Shown here: one piece after another, positions 8,361 to 16,414 of the stretch
Numbering within the stretch: the first letter of the stretch is position 1
Layout of the letters: every line of letters starts with the position of its first letter
The notes under the pieces: generated by a model
What the model was told of the DNA's origin: nothing
Database searches by the model: none
Seen by the model: only the letters and a program-made list of their open reading frames with translations
Source: Deltaproteobacteria bacterium
Lineage (GTDB): Bacteria; Desulfobacterota; Binatia; UTPRO1
DNA: 35,647 bases
Direction: 5' to 3'
Assembly (NCBI GenBank): GCA_029262315.1
Contig: JAJCZP010000186.1
Location: forward strand, 1 to 35,647
Made by a program: the position numbers and the translations under genes

Positions 8361-9740
8361 CTACCTGACCAGTCCGATGAGATCGTCGAGCATGCTGTTG
8401 CTGACCGAGATGAGCTGCGCGGCCGCCTGGAACGCACGCTGATACCGAATGAGGTCCGTGAACTCCTCCTCGAGGCTGACTCCGGACACCGAGTCGCGCT
8501 GCGCCGCCAGGGTACCCGCCACCTGCTCTTCGATAATTGCTTGATCGCTCGCGGACCGCGTCTGCTGGCCAATGCCGGCGTGGAAGGTGCCAAAGTACTC
8601 GCCGAGCGTCTGCCCGCCCAGTCCGGCAATGATGCGATTGTCCTGCACCGCGACGAGATCAAGCGCGTTGGTATTGTCCGCGGGGTTCGCGCCCTGCGCC
8701 GCGGCGATCCCGCGCGAATCAGCCAGCGCCACGGTCAGGTCCGCCGCCCCTGTTCCCGCAAAGAGGTCACCCCCGGGAAGACCGTCGAGATCGAATCCCG
8801 CGGCCTGCACCGCGTTCACTTCCAGGCGGAGGCCATCCGCCAATGCATCGAGGGCGGTCGCGCCCTGGACGAAGGTCGTGTCGCGCAATGTCTCCAGCGC
8901 CCCAAGGGCGCCCCCAAAGCCCGTACCAATCGGAATGAAGGCCCCGCTGTCGCCCACGACGCCCAGTCGGCTCAGCGTGCCACCGTCGAGTGCCCCCGTC
9001 GTGCTGGGTTCGGTTTGAAGATTGGTGGCAGACGAACCAAGGACGAGCGCCGTCCCGGTCCTTGCAAAAACGTTCACGGCGCCGTCGGCCTGCTCGACGA
9101 CGTTGATCTGCAGCTGCTGCGAAAGATCGCGCAACGCCTCCTGGCGGAGATCCTGCAGATCGTTGTCGGAGCTCCCCGCAACGCGCGCCGCCACGACCTC
9201 GCGATTGAGCGACGCTACTCTCTCCAGTAGCGCATTCGAGTCGCGCACCCCCTGGACGAAACGCGCGTCGGCCTCGCGCTGGAAGGAGGAAAAGGCGCCC
9301 GCTCCCTCGCGGATCCGTGCGGTCAGACTCTCGGCAGCAGACACCAACTCGCCTCGGGCCGCCAAGCTCGCCGGATCAGCGGCGACGGCGTTCGCCGTTG
9401 CGAAGAACTCCTGCAGCGCATCGCCAATCCCGCCACCTGTCACTGGAAAGTTGGCCTCGAGCCTCTGCAGCAAATCGCGGGTCGCGGTCGCGTCGCCGAA
9501 CGCAGAACCGTTGGCCAATTGACGCGCCTCGATGAACGGATCGACGATTCTATCGACGCCGGCCACGCGTACACCCGTTCCCGTGCGATCACCGTTGGGC
9601 GGAATGGCCTCGAGCTGCACACGCTGGCGGCTGAAGCCTGGCGTATTCACATTGGCGATATTGTGCCCAGTGACCTGCAACGCGCGCTGATGCGTAAGCA
9701 ACGCGTGCCGCCCGATGCTGAGAGGACCGAAGATCGCCAT
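8361..9740 (-). CDS. flgK: Flagellar hook-associated protein FlgK (HAP1)
   Basis: A 459-residue FlgK, the first hook-filament junction protein, built onto the hook end after the switch to late export. The N-terminus has the axial-protein signature GHNIANVNTPGFSRQRVQLE. The C-terminus has the conserved SLEEEFTDLIRYQRAFQAAA helix and ends SMLDDLIGLVR. Length is somewhat shorter than Salmonella FlgK (553), with a reduced middle region. No cysteine. The ATG at 9740 lies immediately after the flgN stop (no spacer), which suits coupling with its chaperone FlgN. Function is certain from both ends of the protein and from context. Confidence 0.97.
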   Translation of the reverse strand: MAIFGPLSIGRHALLTHQRALQVTGHNIANVNTPGFSRQRVQLEAIPPNGDRTGTGVRVAGVDRIVDPFIEARQLANGSAFGDATATRDLLQRLEANFPVTGGGIGDALQEFFATANAVAADPASLAARGELVSAAESLTARIREGAGAFSSFQREADARFVQGVRDSNALLERVASLNREVVAARVAGSSDNDLQDLRQEALRDLSQQLQINVVEQADGAVNVFARTGTALVLGSSATNLQTEPSTTGALDGGTLSRLGVVGDSGAFIPIGTGFGGALGALETLRDTTFVQGATALDALADGLRLEVNAVQAAGFDLDGLPGGDLFAGTGAADLTVALADSRGIAAAQGANPADNTNALDLVAVQDNRIIAGLGGQTLGEYFGTFHAGIGQQTRSASDQAIIEEQVAGTLAAQRDSVSGVSLEEEFTDLIRYQRAFQAAAQLISVSNSMLDDLIGLVR

Positions 9741-10193
9741 CTACGCGCTCCAACCAGCGCGCGCCACCGGGCTCGGCGTCCGGAGCGACGCACGCCCATC
9801 ATACTGCGTCTCCGGGAGTTCGCGCTTGATCACCGTGAGGAGGTCCGTCACCTGCGCCAGGGCCGCGCGAACCAATCCTTCGTTGATGTGCTGCGCTCGA
9901 CGAACAACCTCGGCCTCCGCGCGAATCGCTCGCACGAGATCGGTCAGCTCCGCATCACGCGCGACAGCTCCGTCGAGCGTCAATCCATCGAGACGCAGGA
10001 GCTTTCGACGAGTGGTCGACGCGCGGTGCCACTCCGCCTGCACCCCCTCGCGCTCTTTCAGACACGCGAGCAACGCCGTATGGTCGTAGGAAGCCGCCGC
10101 CGAACGCTCGGCGTCCAGAATGAGCGCGAGCCGGGCGCAATGCTCGCGCTCGACTTCGAGCAATGCTCGGAGCTGGGTGTCGCCATCTCGCAT
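9741..10193 (-). CDS. flgN: Flagellar export chaperone FlgN
   Basis: A 150-residue, mostly helical FlgN-family protein. FlgN is a cytoplasmic chaperone that keeps FlgK and FlgL ready for export. The N-terminus (LRALLEVEREHCARLALILD) and the following LLACLKEREGVQAEWHRAS helix are typical of the family, which is weakly conserved, so the call rests also on position between flgM and flgK. It contains cysteines, as expected for a protein that stays inside. The ATG at 10193 lies nine bases after the flgM stop; AGGCGG upstream can serve as ribosome binding site. Confidence 0.88.
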   Translation of the reverse strand: MRDGDTQLRALLEVEREHCARLALILDAERSAAASYDHTALLACLKEREGVQAEWHRASTTRRKLLRLDGLTLDGAVARDAELTDLVRAIRAEAEVVRRAQHINEGLVRAALAQVTDLLTVIKRELPETQYDGRASLRTPSPVARAGWSA

Positions 10194-10202
10194 CTCTACC
10201 GC

Positions 10203-10499
10203 CTAGGTCAGGAGCTCTCCCGCCACGTCCACGAGAAAGCGCTCGGCGACGGCGTGTGAATCGCGGTGATAGGTACCCGCCACGATCTCGGCCCGGAGCG
10301 CTGCCACGCGATCCGAAGCGACCTCGTTGATGTCACCGATGTCACGCCGTAGCTGGGCACGCAGCCGCGCGCCCTGTGAGAGTTCGACGCGGTCGCCCGA
10401 TCGGTGGCGCTGGGCGGACTCGCCGTCTGTCGCATTACCAACCGCGGCAGATCCTCCGATATCAGGCAATCCAGTTGCTGGTCGTTGTGTGATCTTCAT
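10203..10499 (-). CDS. flgM: Anti-sigma-28 factor FlgM
   Basis: A 98-residue FlgM, which holds FliA (sigma-28) inactive until the hook is complete and FlgM itself is exported. The N-terminus MKITQRP is typical, the middle is a disordered, Ser/Gly-rich stretch, and the C-terminal half (VELSQGARLRAQLRRDIG, then VAALRAEIVAGTYHRDSHAV) is the sigma-binding region. The ATG at 10499 has AGGAG eight bases upstream. A sigma-28-like promoter lies about 40 bases upstream, so flgM would be switched on by the factor it inhibits, as in enteric bacteria. It leads the flgM-flgN-flgK-flgL-csrA-fliW unit. Confidence 0.93.
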   Translation of the reverse strand: MKITQRPATGLPDIGGSAAVGNATDGESAQRHRSGDRVELSQGARLRAQLRRDIGDINEVASDRVAALRAEIVAGTYHRDSHAVAERFLVDVAGELLT

Positions 10500-10537
10500 G
10501 TCTTTCGCTCCTCGGCCTCAGGTGGCCCTCAGTCGGG

Positions 10538-10565
10538 ATATCGACACGGGCAACCGAAAGCTTTA
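10538..10565 (-). promoter_or_regulatory. Sigma-28 (FliA)-like promoter upstream of flgM
   Basis: The minus strand reads TAAA (10562-10565), 16 bases, then GTCGATAT (10538-10545). The consensus is TAAA-N15-GCCGATAA, so the -10 box matches six of eight bases and the spacer is one base long. It lies in the 92-base gap between flgJ and flgM and would give a leader of about 30 bases. Confidence 0.45.
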
Positions 10566-10591
10566 GTGCCGCTCCGGCGGAAAAGTGACGC

Positions 10592-11545
10592 TCAGCCGAT
10601 TCGCCCCTCGCTCCGCAGCTCAGGAATAAGTCCTGTTGGATCAATAGCTTGGCCGCCCTTGCGTACTGAGAAGTGCAGATGAGGTCCGGTGCTGCGACCG
10701 GTCGAACCCACGGTCGCAATCACATCTCCGGCGACAACGTTCTGACCGACGCCCACCAGAGTCCGATCGGCATGGGCATAGCTGGTCAACAACCCGTCAG
10801 GATGGCGCACCTCGACAACGTTCCCCGCCGAGCCGCGCCGGCCACTGAACACGACCTGCCCATCCGCAGCCACACGAATCGGCGTACCCCGCGGTGCGCC
10901 GAGATCGACACCGGCGTGAAAGCGATCGTGGCCCGTCAGCGGATCCACGCGCATGCCGAAGCCAGAAGTGATCCGCGGTTCGTCGAGCGGCGGACGTGGC
11001 GTCAGCGCCGCACCGACCCGGCCCGCGTTCGGCTGCACCGCCACCTCGGGTACACCAACGGGAGTCGCGGCCCGTGGGTCACTCGTCACCACGGGGGTGA
11101 CCATCACGTGACTTGCCACCGGGGTAGCCATCACGGGGTTGGTCGCGGACGACACCACCCCTGCTGGCTTGGCGCTCACATCGACACCTGCGGTTTGTAG
11201 ATCGGACACCGGGGCCCCTACGTCGGGAGATTTCACACTGCGTGCGCGGGCGAGGAGCTGCCCCTCGATCTGCTTCGCGAAACCGAGACTACCGTCCGCG
11301 ACGAGCGCGCGGGCGAGTTCGTGATCGAACGCGCCGTCGAGCGTCCGCCGTGAAGCCGAGGACTGCAACATCTCCGACTCGGGCACCGTGCGTCGCATGG
11401 CGGTAATGAGCTGCGTGACCAGAAGCGCCTCGAGATCGCGCGCCACGTCGTGGGCCTGTTTCGCGTCCGGCACGTCGGTCGTCCGCGGAGTCGCTCCCGC
11501 GCCAGGAAACGACAGCATCACGGGCGAGATCGGTGAGATCGTCAC
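10592..11545 (-). CDS. flgJ: FlgJ: rod-binding domain fused to M23 (LytM) peptidase domain
   Basis: A 317-residue protein for building the rod through the cell wall. Residues about 28-100 are the FlgJ N-terminal rod-cap domain (ARDLEALLVTQLITAMRRTV, later RTLDGAFDHELARALV). Residues about 105-185 are a Val/Pro/Ala linker. Residues about 190-305 are an M23 metallopeptidase domain: SGFGMRVDPLTG, zinc ligands H210 and D214 in HAGVDLG, H258 in YAHAD, and the HLHF pair H289/H291. Salmonella FlgJ carries a glucosaminidase domain there instead, so the bond cut would be in the peptide cross-links and not the glycan. No signal peptide, consistent with export through the flagellum. No cysteine. The ATG overlaps the flgI stop (ATGA). 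Confidence 0.93.
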   Translation of the reverse strand: MTISPISPVMLSFPGAGATPRTTDVPDAKQAHDVARDLEALLVTQLITAMRRTVPESEMLQSSASRRTLDGAFDHELARALVADGSLGFAKQIEGQLLARARSVKSPDVGAPVSDLQTAGVDVSAKPAGVVSSATNPVMATPVASHVMVTPVVTSDPRAATPVGVPEVAVQPNAGRVGAALTPRPPLDEPRITSGFGMRVDPLTGHDRFHAGVDLGAPRGTPIRVAADGQVVFSGRRGSAGNVVEVRHPDGLLTSYAHADRTLVGVGQNVVAGDVIATVGSTGRSTGPHLHFSVRKGGQAIDPTGLIPELRSEGRIG

Positions 11546-12648
11546 ATCATCACCAACTCGGCGTCGAGCGCGCCGGCCGACTCGATCGCCTGCAGCACCG
11601 CGATGAGATCTTGTGGGGTCACCCCGAGGGCGTTCAGGCCACCGACGAGGTCGCCGAGATCGATGCCCGGCTCGAGAATGGCAATCCGCTCCGCCTGCCC
11701 TTCCTCGATGAGCAAGGAGCTGTCCGGCACCACGACAGTCTCCCCCTCGGAAAACGGTGCCGGCTGCGATACCCCGAAATCCACCTTCACCGTCACCTGC
11801 AAGCTGCCGTGCGCGATCGCAACCGGCGCCACGCGCACATCCTGACCGATGACGATCGTGCCCGTACGCTCGTTCACGACGACGCGAGCCGCGCGATCGG
11901 GAACGACTTCAAGTCCTTCGATGGCCGCGAGGACGCGCACAGGCTCGTCTCCCAACGGCACCGTGACCTCGACCGTACCGGGATCCAGCGTACGAGCCGC
12001 CCCCTCGCCCATGTAGTCGTTGATCGCCAGCATGACGCGTCGGACCGTCGTCACATCGGCCTGACGTAGACCGAGTCGCAGCATGCCGTCCGTGGCCAGC
12101 GCCACTGGCACTTCGCGCTCGATGAGGGCCCCGTTCGGAATCACGCCTGCGGTCGGATGTCCACTCTGCGCGCCAGCGCCCGGCGCTCCGAACGCGAAAC
12201 CACCTCCAAGAGACACCGGCCCCTGCGCCACCGCATACACCTGCTGATCACCACCGTAGAGCGGCGTCATGACCAAAGTACCGCCGCGCAAGGACTCCGC
12301 GTCACCGATGGACGCGATCTGTACGTCGATGCGGCTCCCCGAGCGCGCGAAAGCCGGCAGCGTCGCCGTGACGACGACTGCCGCCGCATTCTCAACCCTG
12401 ATCTGCTTCGGGTCTACCGTAATGGCTACGCCGCGCCTGCGGAGCATGCTGATCACGCTCTGCACCGTAAAGAGCGACTGCTGCCCGTCACCGGTACCCT
12501 CCAAGCCGAGCACGATCCCGTACCCGCTGAGTTGATTGGTTCGTACGCCTTCGACGTCGACGAGGTCTTTGATGCGTGCCGCGTGCACGGGCGGTCGCCC
12601 CGCAAGTACGCCCAACACGAGCAGCACGATGATCGAGTAGGACCTCAT
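11542..12648 (-). CDS. flgI: Flagellar P-ring protein FlgI
   Basis: A 368-residue periplasmic P-ring subunit, the bushing of the rod in the peptidoglycan layer. A Sec signal peptide (residues 1-23, hydrophobic SIIVLLVLGVLAG, likely cleavage after VHA) precedes the mature start ARIKDLVDVEGVRTNQL, a family signature, followed by GYGIVLGLEGTGDG. The ending LNALGVTPQDLIAVLQAIES is also typical. The ATG at 12648 is chosen because GGAG lies eight bases upstream and the signal peptide starts there; another ATG at 12663 overlaps the flgH stop. The long frame to 12969 is non-coding sequence inside flgH. The mature protein needs FlgA for assembly, encoded two genes upstream. Confidence 0.97.
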   Translation of the reverse strand: MRSYSIIVLLVLGVLAGRPPVHAARIKDLVDVEGVRTNQLSGYGIVLGLEGTGDGQQSLFTVQSVISMLRRRGVAITVDPKQIRVENAAAVVVTATLPAFARSGSRIDVQIASIGDAESLRGGTLVMTPLYGGDQQVYAVAQGPVSLGGGFAFGAPGAGAQSGHPTAGVIPNGALIEREVPVALATDGMLRLGLRQADVTTVRRVMLAINDYMGEGAARTLDPGTVEVTVPLGDEPVRVLAAIEGLEVVPDRAARVVVNERTGTIVIGQDVRVAPVAIAHGSLQVTVKVDFGVSQPAPFSEGETVVVPDSSLLIEEGQAERIAILEPGIDLGDLVGGLNALGVTPQDLIAVLQAIESAGALDAELVMM

Positions 12649-12662
12649 GAGCTTGGCTCCCA

Positions 12663-13355
12663 TCAGAACGGCCACAGGTAGTCGATGATGGTCAGCCCCC
12701 ACCCCTCGCGCTGCTGGCGCCCGACCACGCCGACTCCGTAGTACTCCACGCGTGCCGACGCGAGACGCGTGGAGAGGACCTCGTTCCTCGTATCGATGTC
12801 TTCCGGACGTATCCAACCCGAGACGACTAGATGCTGGTTCTCCTGGTTGACGGCCACGATCTTCTCTCCCTCGACCCAGAGGTTGCCATTCGGCGCCACG
12901 GTCGTGACCTGAGCCGTGATCCGCCCTTCGAGTTCTCCGGCCCGGCTCGTGCTCCCCTCTCCGTCCCACTGGATGTCGGAGTTGGCCTCGATCAGCTGTG
13001 TCGGATTGATGTCCGGATTCTTCGCGGCCAGCGCCTGCGGAAACCCAAAGAACTCCGCTACGCTCAACAGGATGTTGGTCTGGTTCGACGTCGATGTATC
13101 CGCGTCCTTCTTTCCCGACGCGTTCTCATTAACGATGATGGTAATCAGATCACCGGGAAAACGTGCGCGCACGTCGGCGAAGAGATAGTTCGCCCCAACC
13201 TGGTCGCGCCAAAGCGAGCCACTCGTCCGCGCGCGCTGCGAGGGCGGCGGAACGGCCAACTCGCCACCGGTCATGCGAGGCTCGCGCATCAGGTACACCG
13301 GACCGCAGGCGCTTCCGAGGAGCGCGAGGCTCACCGTCGCCACCATGCGAACCAC
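12663..13355 (-). CDS. flgH: Flagellar L-ring protein FlgH (outer-membrane lipoprotein)
   Basis: A 230-residue L-ring subunit that forms the pore for the rod in the outer membrane. The N-terminus is a lipoprotein signal (VSLALLGSAC, lipidated cysteine at residue 17 of this start). Conserved parts are SGSLWRDQVGANYLFADVRA, GDLITIIVNENASGKK, and the C-terminal LVVSGWIRPEDIDTRNEVLS. The start is uncertain: a GTG at 13355 gives a basic residue before the hydrophobic core but lies very close to GGAGG, while the ATG at 13346 lies 11 bases after it. FlgH fixes the organism as having an outer membrane. It follows flgA by a few bases. Confidence 0.95.
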   Translation of the reverse strand: MVRMVATVSLALLGSACGPVYLMREPRMTGGELAVPPPSQRARTSGSLWRDQVGANYLFADVRARFPGDLITIIVNENASGKKDADTSTSNQTNILLSVAEFFGFPQALAAKNPDINPTQLIEANSDIQWDGEGSTSRAGELEGRITAQVTTVAPNGNLWVEGEKIVAVNQENQHLVVSGWIRPEDIDTRNEVLSTRLASARVEYYGVGVVGRQQREGWGLTIIDYLWPF

Positions 13356-13362
13356 GCCCTCC

Positions 13363-14310
13363 CTAGTAGTGAACCAGCACGACGCCACGATCGACGACCC
13401 TCCCCGCAAGCTCCTGCTGCGACTTCAGATTGACCACCCGGACCGACTCCCCCTCGGCCCCATGCTCCTGAACCTCGCCCGGAACGCTCAAGCGCATACC
13501 GAAGGTTTCGACCACGACCGTGACGAGATCGCCCCGCCGTACCAACAGCGGATTCTCCAGCGCACGAAAGGTGAGCACGGTACCGGCCGTCAGCGGAACG
13601 CGCGCCTGCATCCCAGTCGCCTGCTCGATCGTCGATACGACGTTCGCGGACGTCGTGCCCAGATCACGTTCCTCCACCGTGAGGTCATCCGCCTGCACGA
13701 TGGCGCCACGCGCGATCGGGCGCCGGGCGACCACGACCGGCCCCGCCGCGTCGATACGCGCCTGCACCGAGGCAGTCGTCACGACCCGCGCATCGACGAC
13801 GACCTCGACGTCGAAACGACGGTGCGTACCCCGCATCTCGGCCCGCGGCGGTACGACCTGCAACGCATAGTCGCCGAGCGGCACACGGACCGGGTGCGAG
13901 AGCTCGAGCGAGCGAATACGCTCACCGGGCCTGAGCAACGTCGGCCCGGCATTTTCAACGGCCCGCTTGATCTCCTCGGAGGAGATCTCCTGGGCTGCGC
14001 GCGCGATCCGCACCGACGGGGGAATGACGTAGCGTGTGCGCGAGGCGTCGAACCCCGCATCGCGCAGGCGGCGTAGGATCGTCCGTCCGTCGAGGCCGCG
14101 GCTCGCACCCGGCGCAGGCGCCGGTCCGAGCACGACTCCTCCGAACGCCACGGCCTCACCCTCGAGCGTGGCCACGTCTGCCAGGGTGATCGCCTCGTCC
14201 GCGACCGTCGCCGAGCGTCCGACCGCGATGCGACCACCGTCTGCCATGGTAGCCGCGGCGCTCCCACCGACCAGGAGCGCCGCCGCGACCATTCCTGTGA
14301 GTACCCGCAT
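13363..14310 (-). CDS. flgA: Flagellar P-ring assembly chaperone FlgA
   Basis: A 315-residue periplasmic FlgA, which assists polymerisation of FlgI into the P-ring. The start ATG at 14310 opens a Sec signal peptide (MRVLTGMVAAALLVGGSAAA). The C-terminal SAF-type domain is clear: VVVARRPIARGAIVQADDLT, then ATGMQARVPLTAGTVLT, and the family end SVRVVNLKSQQELAGRVVD. The protein is longer than the enteric form (219 residues) because of an N-terminal region with a SAF-like repeat. A TTG at 14325 is a weaker start. It lies between flgG and flgH, four bases after the flgG stop. Confidence 0.93.
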   Translation of the reverse strand: MRVLTGMVAAALLVGGSAAATMADGGRIAVGRSATVADEAITLADVATLEGEAVAFGGVVLGPAPAPGASRGLDGRTILRRLRDAGFDASRTRYVIPPSVRIARAAQEISSEEIKRAVENAGPTLLRPGERIRSLELSHPVRVPLGDYALQVVPPRAEMRGTHRRFDVEVVVDARVVTTASVQARIDAAGPVVVARRPIARGAIVQADDLTVEERDLGTTSANVVSTIEQATGMQARVPLTAGTVLTFRALENPLLVRRGDLVTVVVETFGMRLSVPGEVQEHGAEGESVRVVNLKSQQELAGRVVDRGVVLVHY

Positions 14311-14314
14311 GTGA

Positions 14315-15103
14315 TTACCGTCCAAGCGCAGCCGCCGTGCGGAGCATGTCGTCGACCGCCGACACCGCGCGGGAATTGATTTCGTACGCGCGCTGCGCGC
14401 TGATCATGGCGACCAACTCCTCGACCACACTGACATTGGAGTTCTCGAGAAATCCCTGCGCGAGCGCTCCGAGACCATCCTGTCCTGGCGTACCGAGTTG
14501 CGGCGTGCCGGAGGTCCCGGTTTCGGTGAACAGGTTCCGCCCTTCCGCCCGCAGCCCAGGCGGATTCGCGAATCGCACGGTCTGCAACTGCCCGACCTGA
14601 CTCGGTGCCGTCTGGCCGGAGAGCGTTACGCTCACAGTCCCGTCCGCACCGATGGTGATCGACTCTGCCGCCTGGGGGATCGAGATCTGCGGAGTCACCG
14701 CGTCTCCCGCCGAAGTCACGATCGTCCCGGTGGAGTCGAGCTTGAAAGCCCCCGAACGTGTGTACGCGGTCGAGCCATCGGGCAGCGTGACCTGGAACAG
14801 GCCGTCTCCCTCGACCGCGACGTCGAGCGGATTGGATGTCTGAAGGAAGTCGCCCTGTAGATAGACGCGCTGCACCGCGGCCGGACGGACACCGAGCCCG
14901 ACCTGGACACCGGTCGATACCTCGGTCGTGCTCGTCTCCGAGGCCCCGGGCTCCTTCAAGGTCTGATACATCAAATCCTCGAAGTCGGCCCGACTGCGTT
15001 TGAACCCCGTCGTCCCTACGTTCGCCAGGTTATTGGCGATGACGTCGATGTTCATCTGCTGGGCCTCGAGCCCAGTGGTTGCCGTATACAATGCACGAAT
15101 CAT
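14315..15103 (-). CDS. flgG: Flagellar distal rod protein FlgG
   Basis: A 262-residue distal rod subunit, exported through the flagellar channel. The N-terminal axial signature is intact: [20 protein letters not shown] followed by [23 protein letters not shown]. The internal GDGLFQV segment and the C-terminal [20 protein letters not shown] helix are standard; length matches FlgG of other bacteria (about 260). No cysteine. The ATG at 15103 lies 24 bases after the flgF stop. It belongs to the flgF-flgG-flgA-flgH-flgI-flgJ unit behind a sigma-54 promoter. Confidence 0.98.
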   Translation of the reverse strand: MIRALYTATTGLEAQQMNIDVIANNLANVGTTGFKRSRADFEDLMYQTLKEPGASETSTTEVSTGVQVGLGVRPAAVQRVYLQGDFLQTSNPLDVAVEGDGLFQVTLPDGSTAYTRSGAFKLDSTGTIVTSAGDAVTPQISIPQAAESITIGADGTVSVTLSGQTAPSQVGQLQTVRFANPPGLRAEGRNLFTETGTSGTPQLGTPGQDGLGALAQGFLENSNVSVVEELVAMISAQRAYEINSRAVSAVDDMLRTAAALGR

Positions 15104-15127
15104 GATTGCTGCTCCTTGTCTCGAACC

Positions 15128-15853
15128 TCAGACCCGGCCGACGTCGGTGACCGCACGTGCCGTCATTTCATCCAGTCGTTCCGCCGCGCGCATATAGGCT
15201 TCGAAACCACGAACCGTCTCGATCATTTCCGCAAGCGCCTTTACGGGCGACACGTTGGACCCTTCGATCGCGCCCTGCGTAATCTGCACCAACGCGGGAT
15301 CGACATCGGTGATCTGCTGATTGCCGGGGTTGAACAGTGTGCCCGAGTCACGCCCGAGTCGCGCCGGGTTGGGCACCGTTCCGATCCGAAGCGTGTCGAC
15401 CTCCACACCGTTCACCGACACGGAGCCGTTGGCCGCGATCGAGAGGTCGCCGGGGGGGAGTTCGAGATCGCCACTCTCCCCCTGCACCCGCAGGCCCTCT
15501 TGCGACACGAGAAACCCCTCACCGTCGATCGCAAGCCCGCCCCGACGGGTCAGACGCTCGCCCGATTCGCCGAGAACCACGAAGAACCCATCTCCAGAGA
15601 TCGCTACGTCGAGCGGGGAACCCGTCGGCAGGATCTTGCCCTGCGCAAAGTCCGTATAGAGCCCCCCGCGGGTGATCGGCGTCGGCACGGCTACCGGATT
15701 GGTCTCGGTCGCACTGACACGCTCGGCCACCTGCACGAAACGCTCGCCCTTGAAGCCTGACGTCGTCGAGTAGGCCAGATTGTTGGCAATGACATCGAGC
15801 CGCGTCTGCGCTGCGATGCTGCCCGAGACAGCTGAGTAGAGTCCTGCGTTCAT
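15128..15853 (-). CDS. flgF: Flagellar proximal rod protein FlgF
   Basis: A 241-residue rod subunit of the FlgF type. N-terminal MNAGLYSAVSGSIAAQTRLD and VIANNLAYSTTSGFKGERF are axial-protein signatures, GDGFFVV and the C-terminal NVSPVKALAEMIETVRGFEA follow. Shorter than FlgG and directly upstream of it, as usual for FlgF. It could in principle be a second FlgG-like rod protein, but order and length favour FlgF. No cysteine. It is the first gene after a 108-base gap that holds a sigma-54 promoter about 40 bases upstream of the ATG. Confidence 0.93.
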   Translation of the reverse strand: MNAGLYSAVSGSIAAQTRLDVIANNLAYSTTSGFKGERFVQVAERVSATETNPVAVPTPITRGGLYTDFAQGKILPTGSPLDVAISGDGFFVVLGESGERLTRRGGLAIDGEGFLVSQEGLRVQGESGDLELPPGDLSIAANGSVSVNGVEVDTLRIGTVPNPARLGRDSGTLFNPGNQQITDVDPALVQITQGAIEGSNVSPVKALAEMIETVRGFEAYMRAAERLDEMTARAVTDVGRV

Positions 15854-15892
15854 ATTTTCGTCCTATTCTTCCGGCGCCCCTACCGCGGGTAG

Positions 15893-15908
15893 AGCAACGC
15901 CCATGCCA
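15893..15908 (-). promoter_or_regulatory. Predicted sigma-54 promoter of the flgF rod/ring operon
   Basis: The minus strand reads TGGCATGGGCGTTGCT, with GG and GC ten bases apart, one base from the consensus in the -24 box. Transcription would start near 15883, about 30 bases before the flgF ATG at 15853. It lies in the gap after the small membrane-protein gene. Confidence 0.75.
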
Positions 15909-15961
15909 GTACTTGGGCGTGTTTTGCCCCCGTTGGAGGCCGCCCGAGATCGATCTGCGCT

Positions 15962-16411
15962 TCAGGCGGCAGTTTTTGCCGCGACCTTTTTGCCGCGTCG
16001 GCCTCCCTGGAGGCCGACGAGCAATCGCACCTCGGCAACCGGCATGTCGACGCGCCGCGCGATCTCTTCGATCGGAGTCGCACGCGCGGCCAGATCGTTG
16101 ATCTGCCGTCGCAACGGTCCCGTCCCACTTTCCGCGGGCCGCGACGCCTGCACAGGCTGCTCGGCCGGCTCCATCCGCAGCTGACCGCGGAGCTCCTCGA
16201 GACGTCCCGCGAGCTGCGCATCGAGCACGCGCGCTTGCTCTGCGGCCTCGGCAACAAGCGCCTGGAGACCCTGCACCGCCTGCTTGAGACGCAGCTCGCG
16301 TTCCTCCCAGGCCGCGCTTGGATCACGCCCGAAGCGCCAGAGCGCCATGCCGAGCACGCCAATCACCACCGCGTCCAGGATCAACATGATCATACTGCCG
16401 AAGTCACCCAT
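15962..16411 (-). CDS. Small flagellar-locus membrane protein with HTH-like C-terminus (DUF2802/DUF6115-like)
   Basis: A 149-residue protein I cannot name. One N-terminal membrane segment (MIMLILDAVVIGVLGMALW, residues 7-25) is followed by a coiled coil (about 35-85), a short Glu/Pro/Ser-rich linker, and a C-terminal segment TPIEEIARRVDMPVAEVRLL (from residue 112) that looks like a small helix-turn-helix. A basic tail (GRRGKKVAAKTAA) ends it. Similar architectures (DUF2802, DUF6115) occur next to flagellar and chemotaxis genes in other bacteria; their role is unclear. The gene follows fliA by three bases and is the last of the fliL-to-fliA unit. The family assignment is from memory of architecture, not a search. 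Confidence 0.75.
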   Translation of the reverse strand: MGDFGSMIMLILDAVVIGVLGMALWRFGRDPSAAWEERELRLKQAVQGLQALVAEAAEQARVLDAQLAGRLEELRGQLRMEPAEQPVQASRPAESGTGPLRRQINDLAARATPIEEIARRVDMPVAEVRLLVGLQGGRRGKKVAAKTAA

Positions 16412-16414
16412 CGC

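Noticed and set aside
12649-12969. N-terminal extension of the flgI frame
   Set aside because: It lies inside flgH in another frame and would hide the FlgI signal peptide.
15961-15980. Hairpin GCGGCA/TGCCGC at the end of the small membrane-protein gene
   Set aside because: It falls in the Lys/Ala-rich coding tail, has no T-run and is as well explained by codon choice.
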